The notes: generated by a model from the letters alone, not told the origin. DNA of 64,000 nucleotides from Aselliscus stoliczkanus (GCA_033961575.1 CM066732.1:98075187-98139186), one strand, 5' to 3'; shown: positions 10,450 through 22,370, counted from the stretch's first letter. Numbers and translations are program-made.

Positions 10450-10610
10450 AAACACAGAGACCATTTATTGAGTTCTTACTGTGGGAGAGGTGTTGTGCTT
10501 ACTTCATTTCACTTCATTCTCATATAACTACATGACGTACGCATTATTATCCTATTTTACAGATGAAGAAACTGAGGCGCAGAGAGGTTAAGTATGTGTC
10601 ACCTATTAAG
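10450..10610 (-). repeat. MIR SINE relic
   Basis: CCATTTATTGAGTTCTTACT, CATTATTATCCTATTTTACA and GAAGAAACTGAGGCGCAGAG are reversed MIR core words in the right order. Confidence 0.65.
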
Positions 10611-10640
10611 CTATTTAGGATTATTTCTAGAACATATCTA

Positions 10641-11724
10641 AGAGAATCTGAAATTTGCTTTTCAGGTTTCTTATTGTCCCATTTATGACACAATGTGTGC
10701 TCCCTTTTTCTTCAGTAAATTAAAGTAGCACTAAATGCCATTGTAAGGAATGACTCACTTGTGCACACACTGGGACCCAGACTATCAGAGTCATGGCTCA
10801 CACAGCAGCTGGCCCAGTGGGGCTGAATAAAGTGCTGAGGGCTGCTCACGCCTCTGACTACCATTGATGAACCTGAGTAAAAAGGAAGAGGAAAATAATC
10901 AAGGAAGGAAAGAAAAAGATGAAAGAAAGAGGAGGGAAAAGTGGGCGAGATGTTTCTGCATGTTTCTGTTGCCTCTGAGGTAAATGCTTTTTAAAAGGAG
11001 GGTTTGTTGCTTTACATTCCATTACCATGTCTTACTGGTACTACTATTGGTCAAGTGTCTGTTCTTTCCTGTGTGATGTTCTCTGTGACTAAGTTATCAC
11101 CAAGATGACAGGCCCCATAGAAACAGAAACACTCTGGTACTGGACACTATTCTTGCTGGCCATTTATGCCATGCTAACTCACAACTGGCACACCAGCAAC
11201 ACTGACATCCACTCTTCTATCCATTCCTTGAACAGAGTAAAAAAGGAGAGAGGCCTTCCCTACCTCAATACAGCTCCTAACCCCCACCGTCACAGACTCC
11301 TGTGCTTTCTTACAAATTCAAACAACCTCTAGTGACTAATTATGTAAGAAGTCTCTCTCCTTGGACCTCACTGCCTCAATTCCTCTAAACAGAGCCATCT
11401 GTTAGCCAAAGACTCAACATCAAAACATTCTTTGATGAGTCACAATTACTGACAAGTACAATGTGAGCGCTGCCAGAATGATAAATTTAACACTACTCAA
11501 ATATTCATCACGGACTAAATAAAGAGCCTTTTAGGTTTCAAAAACAAAATATTTTAAGGTTTAAAAAACTGGTTGGCTTTAAAAATACACTAAATACAGT
11601 CCTGGTAGTTCCAAAGAAATTGATGGGAATTGAGGTTGTGTTAGCAAAGCTGACATTATGTGCCTGAAAATAATCCTGATTGATTTTAATAGTTGAAATG
11701 GAAAACTTTGCAAATATAGTAGGG
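10641..11724. other. Unannotated sequence
   Basis: No gene recognised. There is a purine-rich GGAAGG/AAAGAAAG patch near 10876-10940. A 75-codon frame at 11105-11332 on the plus strand resembles no family known to me. Confidence 0.45.
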
Positions 11725-11880
11725 AGGTAAGCACAATGAACTGGGAGATAAGACATAGGAGTTCTGACTGTCCCAGCTAACTGGGACATCAACTAACTAT
11801 ATTACATCTCTAGACCAGGTGATTACCAAAATCTCTTTCAGGGCTAGTACGCCGTCATTCTACGAGTGTATGATTTAGAT
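11725..11880 (+). repeat. MIR-type relic (probable)
   Basis: The segment GACCAGGTGATTACCAAAAT followed by TCTTTCAGGGCTAGTACGCC and CATTCTACGAG resembles the MIR 3' segment that reads GATGATCTCTAAGG...CTTCCAGCTCTA...ATTCTATGA. It is strongly diverged. Confidence 0.4.
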
Positions 11881-13394
11881 CCACAGACATATGGCCACTT
11901 TTTGGATTCCAAGAAGACCACGATGACAACAATATTCTCTGTGTTGAGACTCCTGGCATCTCTGAGATTTTTTTCTGGACGTTCTTGCTCGTTAAAAGAT
12001 TTGTAAATACAGTGTGTGAACTTAGGCCATATTTCTTTTCCCTGTTAATGGGTTCCAGCTGGCAAGACCCATTACTTGGTACCACTGAAAGAGCAAGTTA
12101 CTTACATTCACTCTCACTAAACTTCTTCAGTAAGATTATTATTTCTAAAAAATGAGAGCCATATAATGGAAACTAACAGTTCTTCAGTCTGTTTTGCAAT
12201 CTATAAAAGATAAATAAAAAAGAGCTCAGCAATAACAAGCGGTGGGAAAAGATATAATTTAGAATTTTGAGTCCCTTTTTAGGACTCAACACTGAGAGCA
12301 AAAGTAGACAAACTGAAGTTTAATTGGGTGCTTGAAAAAAATATCAACTATATTAAGCTGCTGTTTTAAAAGTATCTGATAAATAAGGTGGCTATTCATT
12401 GGTTATAGATCAACTTGGGCAAGCAATCACAAATATTCATCTCAGAAATGTTACTCCACATAGTGGGTCAGACTCAGTCAAAAGTTCTTATATATAATAA
12501 TATGATAATCTTGTGAGTGCATTTTCCCTGTTCATCCTTTGATAAATCATGCTTTTGTAAGTATTGCTCCTGAAATATTTTTCTTTTTCAAACATGAAAG
12601 CAATATAGCATTAAATATTGAAAAAAAATGATCATAATGACAGAATTCTGACATAACAAGGTTTTCTGATTTTCGCATTTTGGATTTTGGCCTCTTTCAC
12701 TGCTGATGCTTTTTTCTTATGTATAACCAAGCGCATGTCCAGAAGCCTGCCCTCACTGGACAGAAGCTATTACCTAAGTAAGTCCAGATGGTAATTCTCT
12801 TTTGACCTTGCACTCTGCCAGTTTTATGTCTTCGAGTGTTGACAACATTATGCTTTATGACTGGAGTCTGTCTCTGCCATTGCTTTGGGTCTTCTCTAGG
12901 AGACACAATCTTGGATCACTAAATAAATGAAAATATGATGGTTTATAGCCCATGGCTCAGAAGACTCAGAGCTGGCACACCCAATGTAACTGTAGGTGGA
13001 AGACTGAAGGAGAACTAAGTATTATTAGGGTTGCTATAAAATAAAGAGCAAGCAAAGAAAGAGAGTATGACTAAACTAAGGTTTGGACGGAAAGGGAGCC
13101 TAGTACTGAGGGAACTCACCTAGTCTAGAAAGGGATGAAGAATGGCCTGGGGAACTCGTACTTTTTAAGTTGACAATTAGGGATTCAAGGTATATTTAGC
13201 CCCTTGCCCTATGGCTAAGGATGTAAAAGAGTAAATCGAGAGCGTGGAGGCAGGGCTTGAAGAAATGGGCAGAGGCTTTTCCTGACTCGGATCTGTATAT
13301 ATTGCATCCCAACCCCTAAGTTGGGATGAATCTTGATCTGTCATTTTGACAACCTGTCTAAACTATACGGTGTGCACTAAGATAATACCTGACT
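11881..13394. other. Unannotated AT-rich sequence
   Basis: No gene or nameable repeat is seen in this 1.5-kb block. Confidence 0.5.
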
Positions 13395-13399
13395 TTTAT

Positions 13400-13615
13400 T
13401 GATGTCGTGCCAGGCATTAATATAATACATCCATTGTCCTTCACTGGGCAAAGTAAGCATTATTGCTGCATTTTTATTTTATGACAGAGGAAGCTAAGGA
13501 ATTAAGAGGTCAAGTAAATTGCCAGGATTTCACATAGTTAATGTGTCTGGGTTAGGATATGAATTTAGAAATGTGTAATACTTAAGACTGAACTTTCCCC
13601 TCTCACTATGCCACT
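13400..13615 (-). repeat. MIR relic
   Basis: Reversed MIR words in order: GCCAGGCATTAATATAATAC, GCATTATTGCTGCATTTTTA, GACAGAGGAAGCTAAGGAAT, AGGTCAAGTAAATTGCCAGG. Confidence 0.55.
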
Positions 13616-13692
13616 TTATAAGGTACAGATGTAAAATTTTTAAAAAATTAGTCATTCTTAAGATTCAAAGAAATACAAATGAGGGCCCTCTT

Positions 13693-13803
13693 TTTTTTAT
13701 TTTTTATTTTTTTGAGGGCAGTGTCACTGGCCCTCATGTGGGACCAAACAGGGGCCGCTGGCTTCCCAAGCCAGCGCTTAACCACCGTGCCACTCAGCCG
13801 GCC
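13693..13803 (-). mobile_element. Family A short SINE
   Basis: Minus-strand copy: an interrupted T-tail, then the head (GAGGGCAGTGTCACTGGCCC to GCCACTCAGCCGGCC). Near-exact 12-bp TSDs GAGGGCCCTCTT (13681-13692) and GAGGGCACTCTT (13804-13815) flank it. Confidence 0.9.
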
Positions 13804-13869
13804 GAGGGCACTCTTAATATGCTAAGTATGGCCATCAGTGACTATAAAATTCTTCCTCAGTTCAGGTAA

Positions 13870-14545
13870 TATTTTCCTACAAATGTTAATGAAAGTGCCT
13901 TCTATGTGCAAAGCACTGGGCCTTGAAGCAGAAAGACATAAGTCACAATTCTTGCCTTCTTAGAGTTTATAATCTAATTGGACAAGCTAGGAAGAAAGTT
14001 AAGGAACAACAATAGAGCTAATTAACTATTAAATATAACAATAAAAGTTATATCATGAGGAATATATGATTAACTGCCAAATCAAACATACTTAAAAGTG
14101 AGAAAAGGGAGACATTCATTTTATGGTCCAGAAAGGTTTAGGAAGACTTCTTGGAGGAGGAAGGATTGAGGCTCACTCTTAGGGATTGATAAAATCTGGG
14201 CAGACAGGGAGGAAACAAGTATGGCATTCCCAGAAGAGAAATGGGGAAGAAAAACACCAGAATTGCTTGGAAGTGAAGGTTTGAGACCATGAGTGGTTGT
14301 GAGGTAGCTGGTAAGGTAGTTTAGAGACCAAATATTGGAGACTTTGAAAGGTGAGTTAAGTAAACTGGATTTAATCCCATATAGGCAGTGGGGATCCAGG
14401 AATGGTTTTGAGCAAGGGAGTCATATGATCCAAGGGGTATTCTAGTAAGATTTCTCTGGCAGTCCAGTTGCAGAAAGATTGCTAACAGGCAGAAAGAGGC
14501 AGGAAGATCAGTTAGGGACTGACTACAGGAGCGGCTCTGATGTCC
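13870..14545 (-). repeat. L2 LINE relic
   Basis: Reversed L2 3' sequence with many recognisable phrases: TATGTGCAAAGCACTGGGCC, GGTTTAGGAAGACTTCTTGG, GGTTTTGAGCAAGGGAGTCA and AGATCAGTTAGGGACTGA. No coding frame remains. Confidence 0.6.
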
Positions 14546-14754
14546 GCTGGAAGTAGAGAGAAACAGGCAGGTATTTCAGTTTGTTCTGATATTACAGATT
14601 TAGGAAGATTTGGACTTTGTTCTGGTTGCAACTGGTTTAATTAAGTGCACATTGGGGGAAAATACACAACTTTTGATAGGTGGTTCAATAAAAAAATTAT
14701 TGAACTTTACAATTTTGTATAATTTTACAGGTTATTTAATACTTTCAGAAATAT

Positions 14755-14900
14755 TCATTTATCCTCAAAACCACCTATGAAGTAGATACATTTGGCATTG
14801 CTTCATTGAAAAATGTCAACATTTTTCAGATGTTGACACTGAGGTTCTAAGACCTGCAGTAATTACCACAAGGTCAAACTGTCAGTACATTTTGGGATTG
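14755..14900 (-). repeat. MIR relic (probable)
   Basis: TATCCTCAAAACCACCTATG and TTCAGATGTTGACACTGAGG fit a reversed MIR. A local inverted repeat (TGTCAACAT at 14814-14822, ATGTTGACA at 14830-14838) interrupts the expected text. Confidence 0.45.
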
Positions 14901-14984
14901 AGACTTCCTATAAATGGGCTTCTGATTCCATATTCTCTATATCTGCTGTTTACCATACTAATCTCAAAAAATGTTTTTTTCCAT

Positions 14985-15190
14985 TTGGAGGTTCATCATT
15001 TTTTAGTTTTAGTTTTGTTTTTGTTTTTTTACGGAAAATTTCAAAAACACACAAAAGTAGGGAGAATAAATAGTATAATGAACTCCCATATACCATATCA
15101 CTCGGCTTCATCAATGATAAACTCACAACCAATCTTGTCTCACCCGTATTCTACCCACCCTCAATGATTTGAAGCAAATCCTCCAAATTG
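14985..15190. repeat. Old L1 3'-region fragment (probable)
   Basis: Text such as AAAATTTCAAAAACACACAA, TAGTATAATGAACTCCCATA, ATCTTGTCTCACCC and TTTGAAGCAAATCC matches my memory of old mammalian L1 3' ends. Orientation and subfamily are uncertain. Confidence 0.45.
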
Positions 15191-15308
15191 AATCATGATT
15201 CCTTTTAAGGCCCAGGTAATATTTTTAAGGAGAACTCAAAATCAGCTGTATTCCTTACACATGGAATATTTTCTATCTTTAGCTTTAATTGAAAAACGGA
15301 GGAATATA

Positions 15309-15386
15309 CTAGGTTGTAGGAAAAGTCATGACACATTTTTGCAACAAAAACAGAAAAAATGCATTATGACTTTTCCGACAACCCAA
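15309..15386. mobile_element. Mariner-like MITE, second copy
   Basis: It is 78 bp, with terminal inverted repeats matching the 5920 element (left GGTTGTAGGAAAAGTCATGA, right TGACTTTTCCGACAACCCAA). TA flanks both ends (15307-15308, 15387-15388). The middle differs from copy one and is A-rich, so mostly the termini are conserved. Confidence 0.82.
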
Positions 15387-15658
15387 TATGTTGCCTTACA
15401 GAGCACTCCTTTTCTTACCCGAGATGTGAGAAAGTGAAGAGCAAAACAATTGACCCTCTTTCTCAGAAGAATTTCCTGGGAATTTCATTTTTTTCAAGCT
15501 ACCTCCAGTAAGTACATGAAAAATGAAACACATTTCTTTTTGTTCTCCTGACTTCCTTTCTGTATGTTTCTTTTTTCCAAGCTGGAGTGATGACAGTCCA
15601 TTTATTGTACATGAGGTGCTTGTAGCTTTCCTAAAGGTGGTTTTAATAGAATAACTGG

Positions 15659-15659
15659 A

Positions 15660-15715
<56 letters not shown>
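15659..15715. repeat. (TCTA)n microsatellite
   Basis: About 14 uninterrupted TCTA units, a length likely to be polymorphic between individuals. Confidence 0.95.
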
Positions 15716-15716
<1 letters not shown>

Positions 15717-15954
15717 ATTCTACTGGGTATGCATGTGTATGGAATATGCAGGGTGATTTTACCGGCTAAAGGAAATTAGTCTTCTCTTTGTACTTTGAGG
15801 AAAAAAGGCATTCCTGTGTTTCACAAGCTTTTCCTAAATTGCAAAAAGACTTCTTTTGTTATAGACACTATCATTCTGCAATTATTTATTCTTACATTGT
15901 TTAGGGAAAAAATTGTATCAAGAAGTTTAAAATTGATATAAAGAAGAGGCCACG

Positions 15955-16258
15955 TGGAGACTTGGTAGGAAGGATGGAGATGCCAAACGGGCCGACCCCA
16001 AACCCATAGCCCTGGGGATATAATGTATAGCATGTGACTTTAGTGAATAACACTGAATTGTATATTTGAAAATTGCTAAGAGAGTAGATCTTAAAAGTTC
16101 TTGTCACAAGGAAAAAAAATAGTAACTATGTGTGGTGATGGATGTTAACTAGACTTACTGGGTGATCATTTTACAATATATACATACATTAAATCACTAT
16201 GTTGTACAGCTGAAGCTAATAATATGTTATGTGCCAATTATATCTCAAGAAAACAAAT
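15955..16258 (+). mobile_element. Old L1 3' end
   Basis: Typical L1 3' UTR words in order: AATTGCTAAGAGAGTAGATC, TTAAAAGTTCTTGTCACAAG, GGTGATGGATGTTAACTAGA, CAATATATACATACATTAAA, ATGTTGTACAGCTGAAGCTA, ending CAATTATATCTCAAGAAAAC. It is 5'-truncated with no ORF2. Confidence 0.8.
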
Positions 16259-16544
16259 TATTTTTCCAGGGAAAAAACAATAGAACTTTAAAGTTAATAA
16301 CTGAAAGACACTGAAAAACCTTTGCTGTCACCGAAATCCTGTAAGTTGTGCTTTTATTCTGAATTTGTGCCTGAAGTAACATTGTTTTATGTTTCACGGG
16401 GTAAGACAGACCTGTGGGTAAATGAGGACTGATTATATCTATAGGCCTTAATATGGATTTAGACGGAAGGATATAATTTGCTACAGGCACCCCAAAGAGA
16501 GGTTTAAAATGCGTGATTCTTTAATTATTCAGAATTTTATAGCC

Positions 16545-16640
16545 ATGCAGATCATTCGTTCCACAATTATTTACTCAACACCTACTGGGCCCAGGTTCTG
16601 AGGACACGAATAATGAACAAGACAGAAATGGTCCTCCCCC
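16545..16640 (-). repeat. L2 fragment
   Basis: TTATTTACTCAACACCTACT, then a decayed GCCAGGCACTGTGCT block, then AATAATGAACAAGACAGAAA resembles a reversed L2 3' end. Confidence 0.5.
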
Positions 16641-16707
16641 AACCCCCCAGTGGAATTTCTCTATGTAAGTTAGTAGAATTTCTACATATAAATTTTGCAA
16701 GTCTTTT

Positions 16708-16820
16708 TTTTTTTTTTTTTTTTTTTTTAGGGCAGTGTCACTGGCCCTCATATGTGGGACTGAACCGGGGCCGCTGGCTTCCCAAGCCAACGCTCAACCA
16801 CCGTGCCACTCAGCCGGCCC
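16708..16820 (-). mobile_element. Family A short SINE
   Basis: Minus-strand copy with a T-run of about 20. TSDs are AATTTTGCAAGTCTTTT (16691-16707) and AATTTTGCAGTCTTTT (16821-16836), differing by one base. Confidence 0.92.
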
Positions 16821-16836
16821 AATTTTGCAGTCTTTT

Positions 16837-18338
16837 GCTTCCTGAAACTTATCACAGAATGCTCAAAAACATGAAAGGTCTTCTTAAAAAGGACTTATTT
16901 TAAATGTCTTAGCCAATAAATGACTGTAACTGGGCCCTGAGAGCACTGTATGTTGCCTATAACCAAATCCATGAGACTTTTCAGACAGAACATAGGCCAC
17001 TGATAAACCTGTGATTGTGGAAATAGGAAGGGCCTATAATACAATAGTTAACTGGATCGATTGCCGGTTAAGAGACGATGAATGACTACCTCTGTCCTGA
17101 GATTTTTTTGGAGGTAAGAACTATAATGGTTATAAATATGCTTTCGTTGGAGATATGAAATTTTATTTCTCCTGCTTTCTAACATAAGCAGCCTCCTCCC
17201 TCAGCCTGCTTTCATTAAGAAAGCTGCCACCTGGCTTTAATCGTTGCTAGTTTTTCTGTCCCTTCCCCATAGTGAGGGTGGTTTTTCAATAGGAGGCTGC
17301 AGGAACTTGTGGCAAATTTCTGTCCTGGTGGTGTCTTGGCTTTTGGGACATGCTGTTGAGCTAACCTGCCCTGTAGTGAGGTAGCTGGATCAACACAAGT
17401 AAAGTCAAAGCAGACTGCTGCGTACACGCAAGTTGCAAGAGCGTCCCGGCTGAGGCACAAACTCCACTTGACAAAGATGCAGATCACAAAACGGAAGGTG
17501 GAAGAAAAGGGGGCAATTGATGCTGTGCTTAATTTCCTGCAATGATGACACTGTAATGTGACTGATGAACTAGATAAAGGGAGTGCTAAAATTAAAACTA
17601 GAACTAGGTGGAGATCTCTTTTAAAATAAATCTCTATTCCCAGAGACTACCCAGGTTTCTGTCCTGGATGCTCGTGGCCTATCTGCTGCCAGCACTTGCA
17701 ACAATTTGCTCTTGCTAACTGCTTCATGCTTCCATCCTCTGTTTTTGAAATGTTCCTCTTCTGACATAGGCCTGGAGGGAGGACGCAACTCAAGAGGAGC
17801 CCAAAGTGCTGCATCAAATGGTTGTTTCCATCTCATGCCTCCTCCAGGGTGGTGGCTCGGCAAACTCACTCTTCTTAGATGGAGCATTTGCCCCATCTGT
17901 TCCTGAAGCCCATTTCCAGGAGCATTTCTTCAGTACATGAGGTGTCTTTTTTCTCCCCAAAGGATTTTAATTGCACTGGGTTTGTTTTGGTAGCATATTG
18001 TAGTAATGTGGTCGAAGAAATGAGGATGTAAAAGGTGTGAATCCTGTTGGTGAGTAAGCTGCTGACAGGATGCGAAGATGAAATTTGGGTTCCTCAGAAA
18101 TTCAAGTTCTTTTGTGTTACTAGGATACTCCTGTATTTCAACAATCAACTGAGACATACTAGGAATAATTTACTGAACTGACTCAATGCATTAGCTCAGA
18201 ATTACAGACAAGTTTGGGTCATGGGCAGTAAAATAAGAAGAGAATATTTTTCTTTTTGTATTATATGTGGAGATATAAGGTGAAATAAAACATTTTAAAT
18301 GTATAGTTTTTATATATTTAAAGGAAAGATTCTTTTAA
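16837..18338. other. Unannotated sequence
   Basis: No gene supported. Open frames of about 90 codons at 17215-17487 and 17621-17896 (minus strand) show no domain or similarity that I recognise. The block 17640-17930 is relatively GC-richer and could be an unrecognised old repeat. Confidence 0.4.
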
Positions 18339-18350
18339 AGTATTTGGATA

Positions 18351-18433
18351 GTAGGGGTGGCCAGTTAGTTAAGTTGGTTAGAGTGTGGTGCTGATAACAC
18401 CAAGGTTGCCGATTCAATCCCCACATGGGCCAC
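18351..18433 (+). mobile_element. Head-only Rhin-1-like SINE (family D) without A-tail
   Basis: Only the tRNA-like head is present: GTTAGTTAAGTTGGTTAGAG, CTGATAACACCAAGGTTGCC, box B-like GATTCAATCCCC, ending CATGGGCCAC. An exact 12-bp TSD AGTATTTGGATA lies at 18339-18350 and 18434-18445, so the 83 bp is the whole insertion. No A-rich tail separates the head from the second TSD, unlike every other SINE here. Confidence 0.8.
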
Positions 18434-18445
18434 AGTATTTGGATA

Positions 18446-20449
18446 CTGTTTATAAAATGCATAAAAATCCCGCATAAAAACATCACCTATTATCCCATCC
18501 CTCAGAGAGTAGGTCTCTTACTATTTTGTTGTCTTTTGTTCAAGAAGATGTCTGTGCAACAGAGTTGAAATGATATACGTACAACTTTATGTTCTTTTAA
18601 AATTTCACATTTAAATACAAGAATTTTCAGTGGAAAGCATTTTAATGGTGCTTCATTTCCAAAGAAAGATAGGACAAGCACTGAATATGGCTCGGACGTA
18701 GCAGAGCTCACACTTTGTAAAGACGTAAGCTTGCCAGGCATGGAAGACCATTCAGCCCCATCCCTCCTTCCTCGCAGCCAGCAGCAGCATGTCACAAAAT
18801 GTCACGTGGGATGGAGTTAAGGAGGCCTTCAAGTGCATCAATCGCTGAAAAGTGTAACTGAATTATGCTTCTCTGGGTTAAATGAATTTTTTTTGCTTGG
18901 AATTTCTTATTTTTTTCAGTTTTGATTAAATATAACCGTGACCATAGACCAATGATGATGAGAGTTGGCAGGAAGTTAGCACTTATTGATCTGATCTCTC
19001 AGCTGATAAGGAAATGTCTCTGTATCTGCTAGACCTGGGGTATCTTCAGGGAAACTCTAAAAAGGTACCTCTTCCTCTGGGTGGCCTATGCCAGGATGCA
19101 CGACATAGTTACTACAGCACTGGCCAGATTTCAGCCTTAGTTGCCCCCTTAGCCAGTTGCCCTTTTGTACTAACCAACCTACACAATTGCACAGTCCTAA
19201 GCTCAGGGTTATGCCTTTCCAGTCTCCACTTGAGTAACAGAGTGGAGCTCACCAACTCATAGAAATAATCCTCTCCACCTTTGAACAGCTTTGATTGTGG
19301 CAGGTTCTTCTTCACACCAAGAAGAGATGTTTTCCTGTAACTTCTACTCACTGACCCTAGTTCTGCTTCTGAAGGCACTGAGATAACCTCTGCCCAGACT
19401 TCCACACAATGGCCCTTCAGATACTTGATACTATGCCATGTCTTCCATGCCTTCCCTTCTTCAGACTGAATGCCTAATGCTTTTAACTGAATCTTCACAT
19501 GACTTATTTCTAGATCTTGGTGAATATCCCATGTTATTCTCTAGTTTGCTAAAGTTCTTGAACTGAGAAGATCATACTGAGCATGATTTTCCAAATATAT
19601 TACAGCCTTATAATATAGTAAAGCTATAAAATCTAGATCTGAATGTTTTATGTCCCTTAACCTGTATTTGGTTTTGGAAAAATTTATACCATTGGCCTTA
19701 CTCAATTTGTGGATATCTAGAACCCCATCTGAAGCATTCGTTTACTAAGGAGACCTCCCCAATTTTCTACTTGTGCAATTAATTGCTTAGACTAAATGCA
19801 GGACTTAATATACCTAGTACATTTCCTTTTGTTGATTTTAGCCCACTGTTTCAGTATGTTAGAATCCTGTTAAACATATCAAATTAACATTTTTTAGAGG
19901 TCAGTGCACAGCTAACACCAGTGAAAGGTCACAGCTATGGTGAATTTGGGTTTGAACCAGGCACTTCCCCCAGATAGAGAATCATCACTTGGATGAGTTG
20001 ATTCAGAGCCATTTGAACAACCATTTCTGAAGGGTGTTGCTTAAGAGGACAGTTCAATCCAGAGGGGAGATCTAGGTCTTGACCCTGTTTTTCTTAATAA
20101 ACTTTTATCCTAGATAACAGAAGTCACCAGCCCAACCTGTAAGTGCTCTATGGGCATAATTCCCAGTGTACCTAGAACACAACTAGGCACATAATCCATT
20201 TTTAATAATTCTGGTCAAATCTTTAACCTGAACTGTGGAGGAAATTGGAGCCAACCACCATCATTAGTGAAATGAAAATGAGACTCTCCTCCAAATTACT
20301 ACTGTCACTCTCTTTCTCATGGGTGTTTATCCCTCCAGCCTCAGAGCCCTCAGCTTTATTCTCATATTTAGGCCTTTTCTTTCTCTGGGCTAAACCCCCT
20401 CCTCCCTCTGGCATTTGTTCATTTGTTTGTTCATTACTTATCAGATAGT
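18446..20449. other. Unannotated sequence with a possible old repeat
   Basis: No gene supported. The part around 19270-19530 (CACAATGGCCCTTCAGATAC, CCTTCTTCAGACTGAATGCC, CTTCACATGACTTATTTCTA) reminds me of a widespread old mammalian repeat, but I cannot name it. It also gives a 128-codon minus-strand frame (19112-19498) with no recognisable domain. Confidence 0.35.
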
Positions 20450-20810
20450 TCATTGTTTATTCATTGATTCATCTGGTATTTACTGAGTGCCCACCATGAG
20501 CCTTAAACAGTGCTGGACACTGGATACACTATGAGCAAGATAAGTCTCTGATATACTGGGAGGAGACAAAGAGGCACTTTCATTGCAGTGTGGTAAGTGG
20601 AACAGTCAGGATACATGGGACGGTACTATGAAAGCACATAAGAGGGCCCCTAGCCAAAGTGGGAGGTAAGGAGGAAAGCCTTCCCATAAGAAATAAAATC
20701 TAAGATGAGTTCTTAAGGAAAAGTGGGAATTGGCCAAATGAAATGGGTCATGGAAAGCATTCTAGGAAGAGAACAGTATGAGCAAGGGTTTGGGAACAAA
20801 AATCTCTGGT
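20450..20810 (-). repeat. L2 LINE relic
   Basis: Reversed L2 words: TTTACTGAGTGCCCACCATG, ACAGTGCTGGACACTGGATA, AAAGCATTCTAGGAAGAGAACA and GAGCAAGGGTTTGGGAA. Confidence 0.6.
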
Positions 20811-20959
20811 TGCCAACTTATTTTAGTATCTTTCTCTTTTTGGTCTCCTGTCCAGTTGAACAGAAATCACATTAAAGGCATTCATTTAATTTTCTAGCTC
20901 TATCCTTCCTAGCCAAGTTTCTGTAAGTAAAGACTGCTTGCTTTTTGTGTCTTAGAATG

Positions 20960-21150
20960 GTCCCATCTCTACCTTTTCCTTCCCTTTTCTTTCTCTCTTT
21001 GAGAAAGCATTGGAGTTCGTTAACTCCTACCTATATTCTGCCTTCTGTAAGCTTGTCACGGGAAGGCCCATGCCATCCTCATCTTGATAGTTTAGGTCGC
21101 TGACACAATACTTGGCATGCAATCGGTACTCAACAAATGTTCGAAATACT
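20960..21150 (+). repeat. L2 3'-end fragment (probable)
   Basis: It ends with TGGCATGCAATCGGTACTCA followed by ACAAATGTTCGAA, a decayed L2 terminal block. Upstream text is weak. Confidence 0.4.
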
Positions 21151-21959
21151 GAAAAGCAAAACTTAACTATGTATGCATTCTAATATGCATGAAGAATATT
21201 CTGTAAGACACCACCAGATCCATGTAGCACTCTGACTTCGAAATCACTGAAAGTCTACTCTGTAGCCCACAAAAATCAAAGGGCTACTTTTTAAATCAAA
21301 ATCAACCTCAACAACACTTTCTTGAGAAATTGTTATATGCAGACCCCTTTCACTGCTCAAAGCAAGTTCACTGAACAAGGACTGAACCCCTGGTGCCTTA
21401 TGACAACTGTCTCCCAGAGTTGCTGGTCAAGCTGCCAAGATGCCTGCTGCCTCAAAGGTGAGAACCCCAGGCCACCCAAGCTCTGCCCAGTGACGTGGAT
21501 TTTTCTCTTTTAATGTGCTCAGTTGGAACAGAATTGCAGAATGTCCATAGCAGTGAACCATGAAGAATGAGAACAGATTAACTGAGCAAGGAGATAAACT
21601 AGGCATCGACCCAGGGACACTGACAAGTGAAGTGGCCTTGTGCTCTGCTTTCAAATCAGAGCTCTCAAAAGTTATCAAAGTTGGAGTATGCCAGGGCACA
21701 CGAGAAAGAGCAGAACATCCTACTGGCAGAAATTAAGAGAGGGTCAAGTTAACAGGGACTGAAAAGATGGAGAGTTATTTGCCCCGGAGTCTGAATTTCT
21801 ATTTCAGAATTCAAGAGCCAAAGGGGAAAAAAAAAATTTCAACTACCAATAAAAACAAAAAATAGATAAAAAATAGAAGACCACAAGATCACTCAGACAG
21901 AGATATTCTTGGTAAATAAAATGCAGGGCCAATATGAAAGCAATCCAGAAAAGAGGAAA
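21151..21959. other. Unannotated sequence
   Basis: No gene or repeat that I can name. Confidence 0.45.
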
Positions 21960-22370
21960 CCTGAAGGCTCAATAAACACTGGAAAGGTGCTTGATCTCAG
22001 TGGTGATCAGGAACTTGCACTAAAACCCCAATGAGATATCACTTCACATGCAAATGATCAGCAGTATTAAAAACTAACAATTGCACTGAAAACCATAAAA
22101 CATTGCTAAGAAAACTAAAGAGGACCTAAACAAATGGAGGAATATATTATGTTCATGAGACTTAAGACTCAGTCTTTTTAAGATATCAATTCTGCCCAAA
22201 TCTATGCATACTCAGTGCAATTTAGGTAAAATCTCGGCTTTTTTGAAGAGATTAACAAACTGATTCTAAAATTCACATGGCAATTCAAAGAACCTAGAAC
22301 AGGCAGAATGATTTTGCAAAAGAAGAGCAAATTTAGAGGATGAATACTACCTAATTTAAAATGTATTATA
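21960..22370 (+). mobile_element. Old L1 ORF2 relic, left part
   Basis: L1 ORF2-like DNA: CAATGAGATATCACTTCACA (normally near the ORF2 3' end), then an earlier ORF2 segment (TTTAAGATATCAATTCTGCC, CTGATTCTAAAATTCACATG, GAACCTAGAACAGGCAGAAT). The order is not collinear with a standard L1, so there may be two pieces. The frame is broken. The second piece resumes at 23457 after three SINEs. Confidence 0.6.

Noticed and set aside
15659..15715. Direct repeats as a CRISPR-like array
   Set aside because: Simple microsatellite in a mammalian genome; there are no spacers.
17215..17487. 90-codon minus-strand frame as a candidate exon
   Set aside because: No recognisable homology, and neighbouring frames are also open; chance is sufficient.
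19112..19498. 128-codon minus-strand frame
   Set aside because: No domain recognised and the sequence resembles an old interspersed repeat.
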